A stretch of DNA of 64,000 bases, from NCBI RefSeq assembly GCF_004210375.1, contig NC_134834.1:92756170-92820169 (forward strand), read 5' to 3'. Numbering within the stretch: position 1 is the stretch's first letter; each line of letters starts with the position of its first letter. This document shows, in pieces, positions 23,430 to 35,342 of this stretch. The translations under genes were made by a program, and so were the position numbers. The DNA is from Tachypleus tridentatus. Taxonomy: Eukaryota > Arthropoda > Merostomata > Xiphosura > Limulidae. The notes beneath the pieces are model-generated. The model was not told the origin of the DNA. It saw only the letters and a list, made by a program, of their open reading frames with translations, and did no database searches.

Positions 23430-23918
23430 TAACTTTATTTTTCTCCATTCTCAGGGTGTAGATATAATGTCAAGAATATGTCACATGTTGATCTAATGCA
23501 CTGGCGCCATCTACATAAATATAATAGTACTGTCTATTGTATGTCCATGCAAATACTTCGTAGGGTGTGGATGGATATTCATCAAAACTGGTACGGAGAT
23601 TCATTAAGTCCATGGAGAAATACGCATAAATTTTCAATTTTGCATTTTGCGGTTTTATGACTATTTTTGCGGGGTTTTCTTACCACTACTTTTCCCCTAT
23701 TAATGTATCATCACCACTTGGACATAAAGATTTTGTTGTGTCCATGAGAAGACATTTGCAAACTTGCGATTTCACATTTTAGTGTTTTGCTATTTTTATG
23801 GATGTTTTGGTTTTGTTTTTTAATTATATATAAAGGAAACAACTTTTCATGTCCAAAAATGACGTTTCATTAATCATGAATTTACACAACTTCCGTTCAA
23901 AGTGCGAGGACCCCAGCT
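23430..23918. repeat. Unclassified dispersed repeat, copy 1
   Basis: Similar in layout and sequence to 57890-58470: a segment near ATTGGTAYSGATATTCA, a T-rich stretch around TTTTGCGG/TTTTTATGG, ATATATAAAGGAAACAACTT against ACATATAAGGGAAGTAACTT, and a shared end ACTTCCGTTCAAAGTGCGAG...CCAGCTAG. No protein is encoded. It looks like the 3' part of an unidentified element. Confidence 0.6.
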
Positions 23919-23924
23919 AGGAGT

Positions 23925-24050
23925 TCCCCGCTAGTACATCGGTGAGTCTATGGATTTACAACGCTAAAATCAGGGATTCGATTCCCCTCGGTTGGCTCAG
24001 CAGATAACCAGCTGTGGCTTTGCTATAAAACGCACCCACAACACACCCTA
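23925..24050 (+). mobile_element. SINE-C copy
   Basis: CCCCGCTAGTACATCGGTGA head, GATTCGATTCCCCTCGGTTG B-box region, CAGCAGATAACC tail and GTGGCTTTGCTATAAAA end. It abuts the unclassified repeat ending near 23918. Confidence 0.85.
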
Positions 24051-24059
24051 GCTAGAAAT

Positions 24060-24370
24060 ATTTGCATATGATTAAGAATGTTCGGGGAAATAGTGATTAA
24101 AGATATACAGAGATGTATCTGAATATTTGATAATTGTGGGATTGTTTGATTTCATTAATGAAGCTTCTATGACTTTTCTCCTGTTAGTGTCAGGTTCATG
24201 TTTTAGTATTGTAATATTCCGTTCAAAAACAACTGTTTGTTTTTGTTTATATATATTCATGGACTTGGAAAGGAGTTTCCATGTGTTTTTTCTGCCTGAT
24301 CTTTAAGTTATGTTTTGTTTCACGTGTGTAAAAGGCTGCGCAATTGTTACATTGTATTTTTTTTTAGGTT
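24060..24370 (-). pseudogene. Penelope-like element 3' end (GIY-YIG endonuclease), decayed
   Basis: On the minus strand CNNCAAFYTRETKHNLKIRQ (about 24352-24290) matches the C..C..FYIGET.R.LKTR core of the PLE GIY-YIG endonuclease. Downstream, ILKHEPDTNRRKVIEASLMK (about 24205-24145) matches the E...R...EAL.I end of the domain. Stops and a frameshift separate the two. The 97-codon + strand frame over 24379-24672 is antisense to the presumed linker region and is not a gene. The element may extend to about 25160, but I could not match that part. Confidence 0.72.
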
Positions 24371-25178
24371 AAGAGGGATTGTCGTGTAATTTTCTTAATA
24401 TAGGTTTAATTTACATTCCAGGCGAGAAAACGAGTCTGTGCATTACGATAAGTTTATATTTATTTGCAGACTTTTCAAAATTTGTGTTAAAGTTAAATTA
24501 CTCTTTGCTATATGAGACAGTGAAAGTGATCGGGTTTCCTTTATTGTGGATGTGGAGTGTATTTTACGTTTGTTCATTTGTTCAGTGTCTCTTTTCTGTG
24601 TTTCAATTTGGGAATAGTTTTGGTAACTTCTTTAGTTTGAAACTGGTTAACATTAATAAATCATTGAGTTAAGTACGTAACTTATTCGTCCATGTTTTAT
24701 GTAGTGTATACTAAATTTAATAGGCCTTCTAGAGTGCTTAGTTTCTGGTGATTTACGTGATTAGAAAACCAGTTTATGTAGCTTCCGTTCTACGTGTGTT
24801 TTATTCTTCTACGAATCTGATGGTGTAGCCTTATCGGGGGTCATGTAACGATAAAGTTTTTTTTTAAAATTATAATGTTGTTGTTTTCTTTGTTCACTGT
24901 GAACGTTATGTTGGTTGTTTATGTGATGAATAATTTTTATTGTTCATCTTGACAAGTAAAGTCGTTATCTACGTGGAAGTGTCACTTTACTTATCAAAGT
25001 CACTATGAGATGTTTTTCTATGTGGTATAAGAAAAGAGCAGTTAGAGTACCTGATAATGAATTTCTCATGGCAAGTTAGTCTTACTGGAGGAAATAACAA
25101 TTTCTCTATAAAAAGGAAATAAGTATGGCTAGTTGTTCGATTAGGTCTTCTTGTTTTGTATTGATACTCATTTTGAGA

Positions 25179-25440
25179 GCCCCGCATGGCCAGATAGGTT
25201 AAGGTACTCGACTCGTAATCTGAGGGTCGCGGGTTAGAATCCCCTGTCGCAACAAACATGCTCGCCCTTTTAATCGTTAAGGCACTATAATGTGACGATC
25301 AATCCCACTATTCGTTGTTAAAAGAGTAGCGGTGGGTGGTGATGACTAGCTGCCTTCCCTCTTGTCTTACACTGCTAAATTAGGGACGGCTAGTGCAAAT
25401 AGCCCTCGTGTAACTTTGTGCGAAATTCAAAAACAAACAA
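25179..25440 (+). mobile_element. SINE-A copy
   Basis: Head GCCCCGCATGGCCAGATAGG to tail AAATTCAAAAACAAACAAA. A deletion removes the CCCAAGAGTTGG segment (AAAGAGTAGCGGTGGG). It lies between two inverted PLE fragments. Confidence 0.92.
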
Positions 25441-25599
25441 ATATTGTTCCAAAGGAGTTTTAGAACTTTTCTTTTTGCTAATGTTAAATTTTGTTTTATA
25501 GGCTTCTCAATATTTAGTATTTTTGAAGTTTTTGTTACTAAATTTATCAAGAAAAGATTTTTTTAATGGGCCTGCTTTTGGTTTGATGGTAAATTGGCT

Positions 25600-25815
25600 T
25601 AATAAACTAAGTCTTGTTTACTGGGATGTTGAAAATTCAAACATAGTTTTTCCCAATATGATACACTAATGCTGAAACATGAATCTGACATAAAGTGAAG
25701 AAACATCAGAGAAGCTTTGCTGATGAAACCAAATAATCCCACAGTTATCAAATATCCAGATACATCTCTGTATGTCTTCCCAGACATTCTTAATATTATG
25801 CAAATATTTTTCTTA
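25600..25815 (+). pseudogene. Second Penelope-like endonuclease fragment, inverted to the first
   Basis: The + strand reads KHSFSQYDTLMLKHESDIK, a stop, then RNIREALLMKPNNPTVIKYP, the same end of the GIY-YIG domain found on the minus strand at 24060-24210 (shared NNPT.IKY.DTSLY.F). The two fragments are inverted, with 5'-truncated ends facing each other. Inverted and tandem partial copies are commonly reported for Penelope-like elements. Confidence 0.72.
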
Positions 25816-25849
25816 ACATTTTTCATATTTTTATATTCATTTTTTGTTT

Positions 25850-26460
25850 GTTTTTATCTTCAGCCATAAATAAACAATCTGCCGATCAAGCGTATTGATA
25901 TGCACGCGCATAAGTAACCATTATCAATTCTAATATTTAAATACATTGTTCGATTGTTGAATGTTGATTTAAGTACTAAAACTTTCTTTACAGACCGTTA
26001 AAACTCGTGTATGGTGAACACGTCTTACCTGTTATAAAACTGTAACTTGAAATACAATAACAACAACGGTAATTTATCAATGACCATTTAATGATAGGAT
26101 TTTTGATACTATTATAGACTATGCAACAATAGTATTTTTGTTACAACAATGATCACGTAAAGCCGGTTTTGTTACATTTTGTTTATTTTAGAGCAAAGCT
26201 ACGCAACGGACATTCTGGACTCTTGTTTATCGAGAATAATCGAGTCGTGGATTTTAACGTTTTTGTAATTCTGTAAACTCGTGGTTTTTCCACTGAAGAC
26301 TAGAAAATAAATAACGAGTGATTTGTATTCTGTAACTATTGTTACCTGAACTGAGTCGTTGTAATCTTACTTTCATCAAATGTACAATATTAAAATACAG
26401 TGTTCATTTTTAGTCCCGTTTGTTATTTTGTTCTTGAAATTAAATTTAACTTTATGAAAA
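25850..26460. other. Unassigned AT-rich sequence
   Basis: Contains a possible highly degraded SINE tail around 26185-26215 (TTTTAGAGCAAAGCTACGCA). Nothing else recognised. Confidence 0.4.
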
Positions 26461-26464
26461 AAAA

Positions 26465-26741
26465 TTGTTTGTTTGTTTTTGAATTTCGCACAAAGCTACA
26501 CGAGGGCTATCTGTGCTAACCGTCCCTAATTTAGTAGTGTAAGACTAGAGGAAAGGCAGCTAGTCATCACCACCCAGCGCCAACTCTTGGGCTACTCTTT
26601 TACCAACGAATAGTGGGATTGACCGTCACATTATACGCCCCCACGGCTGGGAGGGCGAGCATGTTTAGCGCGACGCGGGCGCGAACCCGCGACCCTCGGA
26701 TTACGAGTCACACGCCTTACGCACTTGGCCATGCCAGGCCT
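26465..26741 (-). mobile_element. SINE-A copy, full length
   Basis: Minus-strand copy with a complete head (GGCCTGGCATGGCCAAGTGC read on the minus strand). Flanked by TTATGAAAAAAAA on both sides. The 65-codon frame at 26613-26810 is SINE translation. Confidence 0.93.
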
Positions 26742-26898
26742 TATGAAAAAAAAAAAACAAAAAAAAACTCCCAAAACGTTCCTTATAGACAAACTACTCC
26801 AGAAGGATAATTAAAATATCTCACAAGTTTGATAACAGTAAATAAATAAACCCAGTGTATTGTTCTAGTAGACCCATATGTCCTGACCCTCATCTAAA

Positions 26899-27003
26899 TT
26901 CTCGGTGGATGGTGATGACTAGCTGCCTTCCCTCTCGTCTTACACTCCTAAATTAAGGACGACTATTGCAGATAGGCTTAGTGTAGCTTTGCGCGAAATT
27001 CAA
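26899..27003 (+). mobile_element. SINE-A tail fragment, 5'-truncated
   Basis: Starts in mid-body (CGGTGGATGGTGATGACTAG) and ends AAATTCAAAACAAACC. Together with the next feature it forms an inverted copy of the SINE/hAT junction at 9355-9450. Confidence 0.88.
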
Positions 27004-27021
27004 AACAAACCAAACCTTCTA

Positions 27022-27315
27022 CAGTTATTACCAGTGGTGGCGCCAAGGGGACTTCGGGTGGCTTGAGCCCCCTCCTCCCAAAATTAGCCAAGTCCCCCTC
27101 AGCCCCCCAATATTGTCACCTACATATATCCATAAAATATGGAAAACACAATCGTCGTTGTTGCTTAACAATTAACATCAAAGAGACATAGATCTGTAGA
27201 ACTCAACGTCTTCATTAAGACGGAGTATGTGTCATGCGTCCCATAGCAACGTGCTGAATGCACTGAAACTCATGCGCCATGTTGCCGCTCCCTGTGTAAT
27301 GCCATTCTACCTTTT
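27022..27315. mobile_element. Truncated inverted copy of the hAT-type element
   Basis: Starts at the terminal CAGTGGTGGCGCCAAGG, preceded by GTTATTAC (27014-27021), the reverse complement of the TSD of the 8.3 kb element. It runs through CCCCCTCAGCCCCCC and continues, inverted relative to 9346-9065, until homology stops near 27315. The other terminus is absent. Confidence 0.85.
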
Positions 27316-27554
27316 ATGTAGCTAGCTTATCAGAACCCTAAATTAAAACATAAAAAAATATTATTTAAAATCAGAAACCAGATGACTCTCTATAGGCATC
27401 GGCGATCACTGACAAACGTTTTGCGATAGTACACTTAGCTTTCCAAGTATTTAACAAATTTGCCGTTTCAAGTGTGGGACACGATGAAACTCAAAAATAA
27501 GATATAAATTTTTGTGTCGAATTGCACTCAATTTTCGGAATAGTTTAGTAATTT

Positions 27555-27582
27555 TGATGTACATATATATATATATATATAT
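27555..27582. repeat. (TA)n microsatellite
   Basis: Uninterrupted TA run. Confidence 0.95.
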
Positions 27583-27724
27583 AGTAATAGAAAATCCTCA
27601 CAGATAACTGAGCTAAAAGTATAAGAGATTATAAGTAGTGAACCGTTTCCAAGTAATATGAAAATACTTATTGTAAACGTAAAGATAGGGCTAGTCTTCA
27701 AGTTTGGAACATTTCTTAAATTAG

Positions 27725-28220
27725 CCAGTTGGCAACAAAACTGGGTTATCAGTAATATAGCAAAAGACAAATCAAATAAATCGTTTTCTTTAACCTTTCA
27801 TAGGTAGATAATACTTCACACGTGTCTCTCCTGTTTTACCCTAATTCAGTATGGTGCTACCTTCTATAGAGAAAGAAGAAAAGTTGACCAAAATTTCAAG
27901 TACGAATCTCAGCGTAGTCTTATAAGTTTTTTCCACTGTTTAAGTAAATAAATATTAAAACAATTCTCTCTTCTTGAAGACGTTATACATAAGTATTCTC
28001 TGTAATCTTAACTTATACTCTGTATGTGTGTGCGCACTTGCGCTTACACTAACCAGTTTGTAAGAAAGTGGGTTATCGGTAACCTAGTAAAAAATGCAAA
28101 AGAACAAATCGTTGTATTCAATCTTTTAGAGATAGTACAACACACGTGCCGTTCTCATTTTTGCCTTCCTTCAGCAAAGTGCTGCCATCTGCAGAAAAGT
28201 AGTGAAGACATGGAATAGAA
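27725..28220. repeat. Old tandem duplication, about 330 bp apart
   Basis: 27740-27880 and 28065-28195 share an ordered series of blocks: GGGTTATC.GTAA, ACAAATC, a CACACGTG run, TGCYRCCWTCT and AGAAAAGT. Divergence is high and no protein is evident; the 64-codon frame at 28024-28218 is probably spurious. Confidence 0.55.
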
Positions 28221-28532
28221 CCCTAACTAAAATATCTAAATACAGAATTACTAGTTTGTTCAAACAAATACATAACGAACATCATTACTCCCTGACTATA
28301 CAGTAGTTTACAGTATTGGTTAATATTAATCCTAATGTATTTATATGAACTGGTTTAATTTGAATCAAGAGTATCAGCTCTGAAATTCAAAGCTACATCC
28401 CTAGGGTCAACTCGCACGTCTAACAACATCAAAACAACTTTATATTGTACCTTAAACCTTCATTAAAGTTATTCATTTGTACTCAGCATTTTCTTCATTA
28501 AACAATTTAAAAGCCAGAACTTTACCGATCAG

Positions 28533-28577
28533 ATGGCCCTCGTGTAACTTAGCGCGAAATTCTAAAACAAACAAACT
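28533..28577 (+). mobile_element. SINE-A tail fragment
   Basis: GGCCCTCGTGTAACTTAGCG followed by CGAAATTC and an AAAC-rich end. Only about 45 bp survive. Confidence 0.8.
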
Positions 28578-28620
28578 TGATTGATCATGTAGTATACGAG
28601 ATTATTAGTTTTTAGGGTTT

Positions 28621-28862
28621 AATTCACTTATCACGTACTATTACAGATTATTGGATTTCATAACTTAATTACAAGCTAAATTAGGTTAAACGACAATTTT
28701 GTTTTAGTTTACTTGCAATCTCCAAGAGGTGTCAATTTTAAAAGCCAGTAATTCACTTATCACGTACTATTATAGATTATTGGATTTCATAGCTTAATTA
28801 CAAGTTAAATTAGGTTAACGACAATTTTTGTTTTTGAGTACTTGCAAACCCCAAGAGATGTC
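28621..28862. repeat. 129-bp tandem duplication
   Basis: AATTCACTTATCACGTACTA starts at 28621 and again at 28750, and the similarity continues through CTTGCAA.CYCCAAGAG.TGTCA. Differences are scattered substitutions and a one-base indel. Confidence 0.9.
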
Positions 28863-28879
28863 ACTATAAGCGCTTATCG

Positions 28880-31740
28880 ACTCCAACCCTGAACAACACA
28901 ATGAACAACTACTACAAAAACTTTGTATTTTTGCTATTAAGGCCGTGGGTTATTCGTGAAAAGGAAGAGAAAGGAAAACAAAGAAACAAATAATTTGAGA
29001 AGATGCGCACTGTGTTTGATAGCAGCTATGCTACTCTCTGCTAACACTTTAACATCAATTGACACAAATTAATTTGGTTTTATCATTATATTGTGTCGTG
29101 TTTCTATTCCCAACATGCTTTAAAAATGATTAACTTAGTTTATCAGATAAAGCTACGGTAGCTGCCTTTGCCGCTACTTAGAACAATACCTTGCGTTTAA
29201 GTATTTTGCGTTCTGTCCATAATTTAAGTAGGGCGGGACTGTAATTGTTTGTATTGTTATATATACACGAGGCCCTTTATAAGGTGTGTTAGTAATCTAG
29301 AGAAATAAACCTGAATTTACTTTGCGTGTCATTGAAACTTCCACAAAATTAAAAAGAATGCGGTAAATATTTTGCCTCAGATGATGTAGAACTACAATTT
29401 TGCTACAAAATGACAATATCACCATTAGTAATTTCAACGCACTCACGTTTCAAAGGAAACTGCAAGAAGATGAAATTACCTGTAAGTAACCTTTCCTCCC
29501 TCAACAAACGGTGACCTGCTATGTCCGTCTCTCTTAACATCTCAGTTCATCATCCTTTTTGAATTAACATCAATTGTTTTGCTTCTGGATTTTAATTGTA
29601 GTGTGTGTGACGAGCTGAAGGCCACCTAAAAGCCAATTATTTTCTCTTATTAGGATTTTCTGGTGAAACTGTACGTTGGAAATTTGGAAATGTACAATGG
29701 TGGATTAGTTACCGGTGAATGATGTAAGCTAACTTGCAAAGTGATTTATAGAATTTATATATAATAATCTATCTTTGAATGACCCTATTAGCCGCTTTGT
29801 TTAAAAGCAAAACTATAAATAAACAGGATATAAGCAGTATTGGTTCCTCTGACAAAACTAAGGTAATGTTCGTAAGACAATTCACCAAGTCAATTTTGAA
29901 CTTATTTTATCAATGGATATTTATTAAAACTTGTATACAATAAAACTACTGTGAAACAAAAGTGCTCTGAGCAGCGAAGTGTGCTTTTTGTACGTGTTTA
30001 ATATTACGTGTAAATGTTTCAAAATAATAAAGTGTTTAATCAGCTGATTCTTCATGTTTGTGGTTCGTCGATGTGAAAAGTTTTGTCTTTTAATGGACTA
30101 TCTTATTTATACAATATAGAAAAGTTGTGTTATAAATAAACTTAAACATTGAGTTATTTCACAACAACAACAAAAAACGTGTTTCGTAAACACAAACCTG
30201 TGTGAACTACAACACAACTGACTTTTGCAACGAAAGTAATGCACACATTTTAGGTGTTTCTGACAAACCAAAACTTACGTTGTTTAAATCCGAAACTATA
30301 TTTAATTTTTAGTACGTTATTCTGATTACGTGAATTTAGCTTGGAGAAAACAAGTCAACAGAAAGACTACATCATCCAACACATATGTGCTTTGATTTGT
30401 TAGTTATTAATGGTTGTGTTTTATTCAACTTGAACTTGAGTAGTAGCCATTCAAACAGCACGTTATGAGTATATATACGTTGACACATGATATCGTGTTA
30501 CATTCTATCTATGACATTATTTATCATGTAATTATAATTAACCAAACCTGGATGGTAACAAGCGTGAAACATTGGATATTTTAACAACAAATTTGGAAAC
30601 AAAACGTGTATCTCAGACAGGTCGAGGTTTATGATTTTGATAAAACTTGTTCACTAAAGTTCGTGAGGCAGAAATCACTGATTCCTAGCATTACGTGCAA
30701 TGTTACATTTGTGTTTGAAAAATGGCAGGATATTTGCACCGTACACCAGTATGCATTAGCAACAACCATAACGAGCTCACTCACTTCCTTGCCTCGTGAC
30801 TGTGTTATTTATGAAGTAGCTCCATGTGCTGTATCGAAACAAGGTACACGTCTTAATTTACAATAACTGAACAAAATTAAAATATTGCTCAACATTCACG
30901 TGTTTGCGAACGAAGAACAGGACAAATTAAAATGGAAACCATTTCTCCATCAGGAAAACCGGTCAACATAATGACACAAATATGGAATTTTAGGTTACCT
31001 ACTGTAAGGTAACATTGTTAAATAAGTAAAGCACTTTTTTGTTTGTCTTATGAGGAACAAGTACAATATTTTCGCACCACCTTACTAAAAATGCTTGTTG
31101 TACAGTGGATCAAAGACATATTCTACTCAGAGGTATCCCTCATTCCTCATCCCCTAGACCTTAGAAGAGACCCTGCTTTTAGCTAATTGTCCCTCTATCC
31201 CTATAAATTATAGTTGATGTTACTAGCCTAGCTACATGCTTAGCTTAATTATGGGGGGGGGGTATTAAAAAGGGTGAAATAATAACTCACATTCATCTCA
31301 AACACATAATGCCATTCAAATAACCCCTTCCCGTTTTGAAGCCAGTGAGAACTTTGCTACAGATAGAAACTTAATGACAGTTTATATTTTCTTTCAAAAC
31401 AAACATGTGATTGAGAAAATAAAAAAATCGAATTTCCTAAATGATTATTGAAATATTATGGGTGTTTACAGACTACTTTAACCATTTAAACCTGAAGTAC
31501 TTTTTGAAAATAAATATACTAACCTGGGTATTAATTAATTCAAAATAATCTTGAACTGATAATAAAATCCCTGTACTTGAAGATTGAATGTGTTATGGAA
31601 TTGTCGAAATATTTTAAAATATTTCTTTTTTTCAAAGATACTTCACATAAGATAATGTCATGTGATCACATTTGTTAAAAAAAAAACGATTGAATTATTT
31701 TACCTACAGATGTTTTAATTCTAGTTCCCTCATTTCTATC
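28880..31740. other. Unassigned low-GC region
   Basis: About 2.9 kb without SINEs, the longest SINE-free non-array stretch in the window. It holds one 86-codon frame (30606-30866) of no recognisable family and an isolated start-exon-like motif at 29470 (see findings). A run of ten Gs lies at about 31253-31262. Confidence 0.45.
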
Positions 31741-31746
31741 ACAGTA

Positions 31747-32002
31747 AGCCCGGCATATTTAAGGCACTTGGCTCGTAATCTGAGAGTCGCGGGTTCGAAT
31801 CCCCTGTTGCACCAAACATGCTCTTCTTTTCAGCCGTGGGGCATTATAATGTGACGGTCAATCCCACTATTCGTTGTTAAAAGAGTCGGCGGTGGGTGGT
31901 AATGACTAGCTACCTTCCCTCTAGTCTTACATTGCTAAATTAGGGACGGCTAGCGCAGATAGCCCTCGAGTAGCTTTGCGCGAAATTCAAAACAAACCAA
32001 TC
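31747..32002 (+). mobile_element. SINE-A copy
   Basis: The head is shortened (CCCGGCATATTTAAGGCACT, most of the A box deleted), but the B box GGTTCGAATCCCCTG, body and tail are well preserved. Confidence 0.9.
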
Positions 32003-32019
32003 CAAGCCTATTACAGTGA

Positions 32020-32525
32020 TATATTACAACTCAATGGATGATTTCAAGTTGAATATTCTTATAATAGCTTGTACGAGCCTAGTTTATTTCTTTCGCTATA
32101 ATATTTACTTAGATTATTTGCTGTTTTAATTAATGATAAACTATACAGTAACAATACTATATGTATATATACATATGACTGTGTACTATGAAATTAACTG
32201 ATATATAAAATTCGACAAAGTCGAACGAATATTTTTTTTAAATATTCACGTTCTCGTGTGGTTCATCCATTTGTTTAATGATTACGTAACTTGATACACT
32301 AATTAAGGTTTTACATGAGATGTATTATTTAAGTGTGGTTATATTTATACTATCGTGTTTTCATCTTATTTAGAGAAACATGTATTACAGTTAAACTTTA
32401 CACAACAGTGACAAATTTACCCTAAAACTGTCACATTTACTGTGGAACCCCTTGATCTTGGAGACGAAACTGATGACCTCTCAACTTACGGTGTATACAT
32501 TTAATGTACAAAAGGTTGAGTATGT
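32020..32525. other. Unassigned AT-rich sequence
   Basis: No gene or element recognised. Confidence 0.4.
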
Positions 32526-32535
32526 TGCATTAATG

Positions 32536-32783
32536 GGGCCCGGCGTGCGACTCGTAATCTGAGGGTCGCGGGTTCGCATCCCGGTCGCGCCAAACATGCT
32601 CGCCCTTTCAGCGACGGTCAATCTCACTATTCGTTGGTAAAAGAGTAGCCCAAGAGTTGGCGGTGGGTGGTGATGACTAGCTGCCTTCCCTCTAGTCTTA
32701 CACTGCTAAATTAGGGACGGCTAGCACAGATAGCCCTCGAGTAGCTTTGTGCGAAATTCCAAAACAAACAAACAAACAAAAAA
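32536..32783 (+). mobile_element. SINE-A copy, promoter-deleted
   Basis: GGCCCGGCGTGCGACTCG shows that the entire A box is missing; a second deletion follows CCCTTTCAGC. TSD GTTGCATTAATG (32524-32535) / GTTGCATTAAAATG. The deletion probably existed in the template or followed insertion. Confidence 0.9.
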
Positions 32784-32804
32784 CGTTGCATTAAAATGAT
32801 TAAT

Positions 32805-33015
32805 GCCTCACCACATATTACAGTCCATGTCATCACGTCCAGTCATGTTCCACCTAACAACCTTGCATCTCAAAAATAGCCCTGCAGCATAGCTTCTATT
32901 GAAAAAAACCAAAACAAACTTCGTTGTAATGCTGTCATTTCCAGAATACATCAGTCATTCCTGCTTCTTTTCCATAATCTGTCTCGCATACGAAGATGAA
33001 GGTTTTCCAGCATAT
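32805..33015. repeat. Unclassified dispersed repeat 2, copy 1
   Basis: Matches 62255-62370 plus 62672-62750 in order: CACGTCC, GCCCTGCAG.R.TAG, ACTTCG.TGTAA, GTCATT, TTTCC..A, AGGTTTTCCAG. About 65-70% identity by eye. Confidence 0.65.
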
Positions 33016-33019
33016 ATTT

Positions 33020-35060
33020 GAATGGTTTTATCGCACATAAATCCACAAGTGTCTTTGTATGGAGTGGTATAAATATCAGTTTCATTCTCCAGCTGTTTAA
33101 GGTATGTAGTGGTTGAATGGGGCCTGTAACTGGAACCCCTATCTTGATGAATCCTTAACCTATTGATCTCATTTCTTGATTATATTGTATATTGTTAACT
33201 GAGACGGGTTGACACTTTTGACATTGGTATTTTTGTTCGTGAGTTATTTACTGTTACATTATATTACATTTTGAAACCAAGACTCGTGCACGAGTTGTTG
33301 TTAGTCTATTTCTAAATGGCTTTAGTGTCCCAATTTGATCCATGCTCATTTAATTTCAAATGTCATTAAATAAAGGGGTTACCTATGAGTAGAAAATTCT
33401 AAATCTACTATCCGAACACTTATTTAGCCATGTAAGAGAATTATAACTTTTACTACAAGTATTTTTTCTAACAAGAAATTTATTTAATTTATCATACGTA
33501 TCGTATCATCTCTAATTTATCACATATGTACGATAATAACCATTTACAATAACGAAATAAATATATCACACATGTTCCATAATACCCACTTACAATCACT
33601 AAATTAATCTATGACACACGTTGCTAAGTGTGCAGTAAGATGATATTCAGATGATTGTTTTCCAACATTGTTAACGGAAAGATGAGGACAAACAAAAATA
33701 AATATCGTAAGTTAATGTTTTTATTACAATTCACAGTTCATAATAAGAAACGTTAATACGCTGATTAATTTTATGTACTTTTGTAAACAAAATACGAATC
33801 AAGACGTGAAAAACTTTAATAGAGTTAAACTAATGAACAAGATATATCAGAATATCTGTACTCTATACAGCGTCTAAGTACATGATATTAAAGCTATTTT
33901 AGAGCTTCATCAATCGTTATAATTCATGTTGCAATGTTCGATCATGTTATATATGGCAACAATGCATGTTTACCTTTGCCCTGCAGAGTATATCCATTAC
34001 AAAAGACTCCTTTGTAAAACTGTCCTCCTCAAAGCACACCACTTCCTTCTTACATGATTTTCATAATCTAAATGGTGTTCTAAGACGATGGTTAATTTCA
34101 TAGCGCCTCTTTTTAACGGTTCGATCGCACAGAAATCAACAGGAGGTTCGTTAAGCGACTTAGCCAGTATGTATTCATATCGAATATTTGTTTCATTTTG
34201 AGGTGTATGACGGTTGAACTGATATGTCGTGGAACATCTTACGTACTCGTGAATTGTGTATCTTTTTCAGAAGGAAATTCTTCTTCATTATGTTATGTGT
34301 GCAGTTGCCTGCGACAAGTGGATAGTTTTTGCTACTGACCTTTGTGTTTTGGAATTCTCACCTCTTACATGACGCCGCATTACTTACCACGCCTGGGGTT
34401 AAACTTATTACAAGTCTCTTTCTGGATAGTCCTGGGTCCCCAAGTTCATTATATTACTTTGCAAAGTCATAAGTCCAACGGGTATCCCTATCTTGAAAAT
34501 TTTAAATCTCCAACCTGAATCTTTCTTTGTGATCTGAGAGTATGAATATTTTATGTTGAAAACGCGATTCGATTCCTCTCATTGAAAATTGCAGGTAACC
34601 CAATATTCCCCTCGGCATATAGCCCAATGTGACTTTGCTCGAATACAGACAAACATAATATTCATGTAAAGTCACCGACTGACATGTTTTTTTAGATATA
34701 CGTTTACTTTCAACAAATAAAATCTAGTGCACAACAGACCTAAAGGTGTGTTAAACAAAAGGCCAGCAACACTGTTTACAAATCACGTAATGATATGGCC
34801 CCAGATTCTTGCCCTAATCTGAACAAACTATTTTGAATCAGCAGTGACTCACGACACAAAACTAGTTTACTATGACGTGGATTTTTTTTTCTTACAGGTA
34901 TTTCTAGAACTGTTATTTACAGCCTATATAATGATGAATTCTACATTTAATAGTTAACTAGTAAACAAGACAAATTTTACCTGTAAAGTTAAGAGACTTT
35001 ATTTGAAAGCTTTCCAAACTATCGAACTATTTTACTTATTGTATTTCAACAAGACTATTC
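33020..35060. other. Unassigned sequence
   Basis: Mixed-composition DNA with a short 50-bp-type imperfect repeat (ATCACACATGTTCCATAAT and relatives, 33485-33620) and a very degraded SINE-C-like stretch at about 34560-34655 (GATTCGATTCCTCTC, then ATAGCCCAATGTGACTTTGC). No gene recognised. Confidence 0.4.
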
Positions 35061-35063
35061 AAA

Positions 35064-35342
35064 GAGTTTGTTTGTTTGTTTTTGAATTTCGCACAAAGCT
35101 ACTCGAGGGCTATCTGTGCTAGCCGTCCTTAATTTAGCAGTGTAAGACTAGAGGGAAGGCAACTAGTCATCACCACCCACCGCCAACATTTGAGCTACTC
35201 TTTGACAAACGAATAGTGGGATTGACCGTCACATTATACGCCCCCACGGCTGAAAGGGGGAGCATGTTTGGCGCGACGGGGATGCGAACCCGCGACCCTC
35301 AGATTACGAGTCGCACGCCTTAACACGCTTGGCCATGCCGGG
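35064..35342 (-). mobile_element. SINE-A copy, full length
   Basis: Minus-strand copy of the GCATCCCC head type with a CTCGAGTAGCTTTGTGC tail. Flanked by TATTCAAAGA on both sides. Little diverged. Confidence 0.94.

Noticed and set aside
24379-24672. 97-codon hydrophobic + strand frame
   Set aside because: Lies antisense to the presumed linker region of a Penelope-like remnant. Its hydrophobicity follows from T-rich sequence, and it has no known family.
30606-30866. 86-codon + strand frame
   Set aside because: No recognisable domain, no signal peptide, no splice or promoter support, and no second copy.
31253-31262. G run as a regulatory or quadruplex site
   Set aside because: A single homopolymer run without further G tracts nearby; simple-sequence slippage is enough to explain it.
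19332-34815. Shared 17-mer GCCCCAGATTCTTGCCC at about 19325 and 34799
   Set aside because: No similarity extends on either side. One such match in 64 kb is only mildly surprising.
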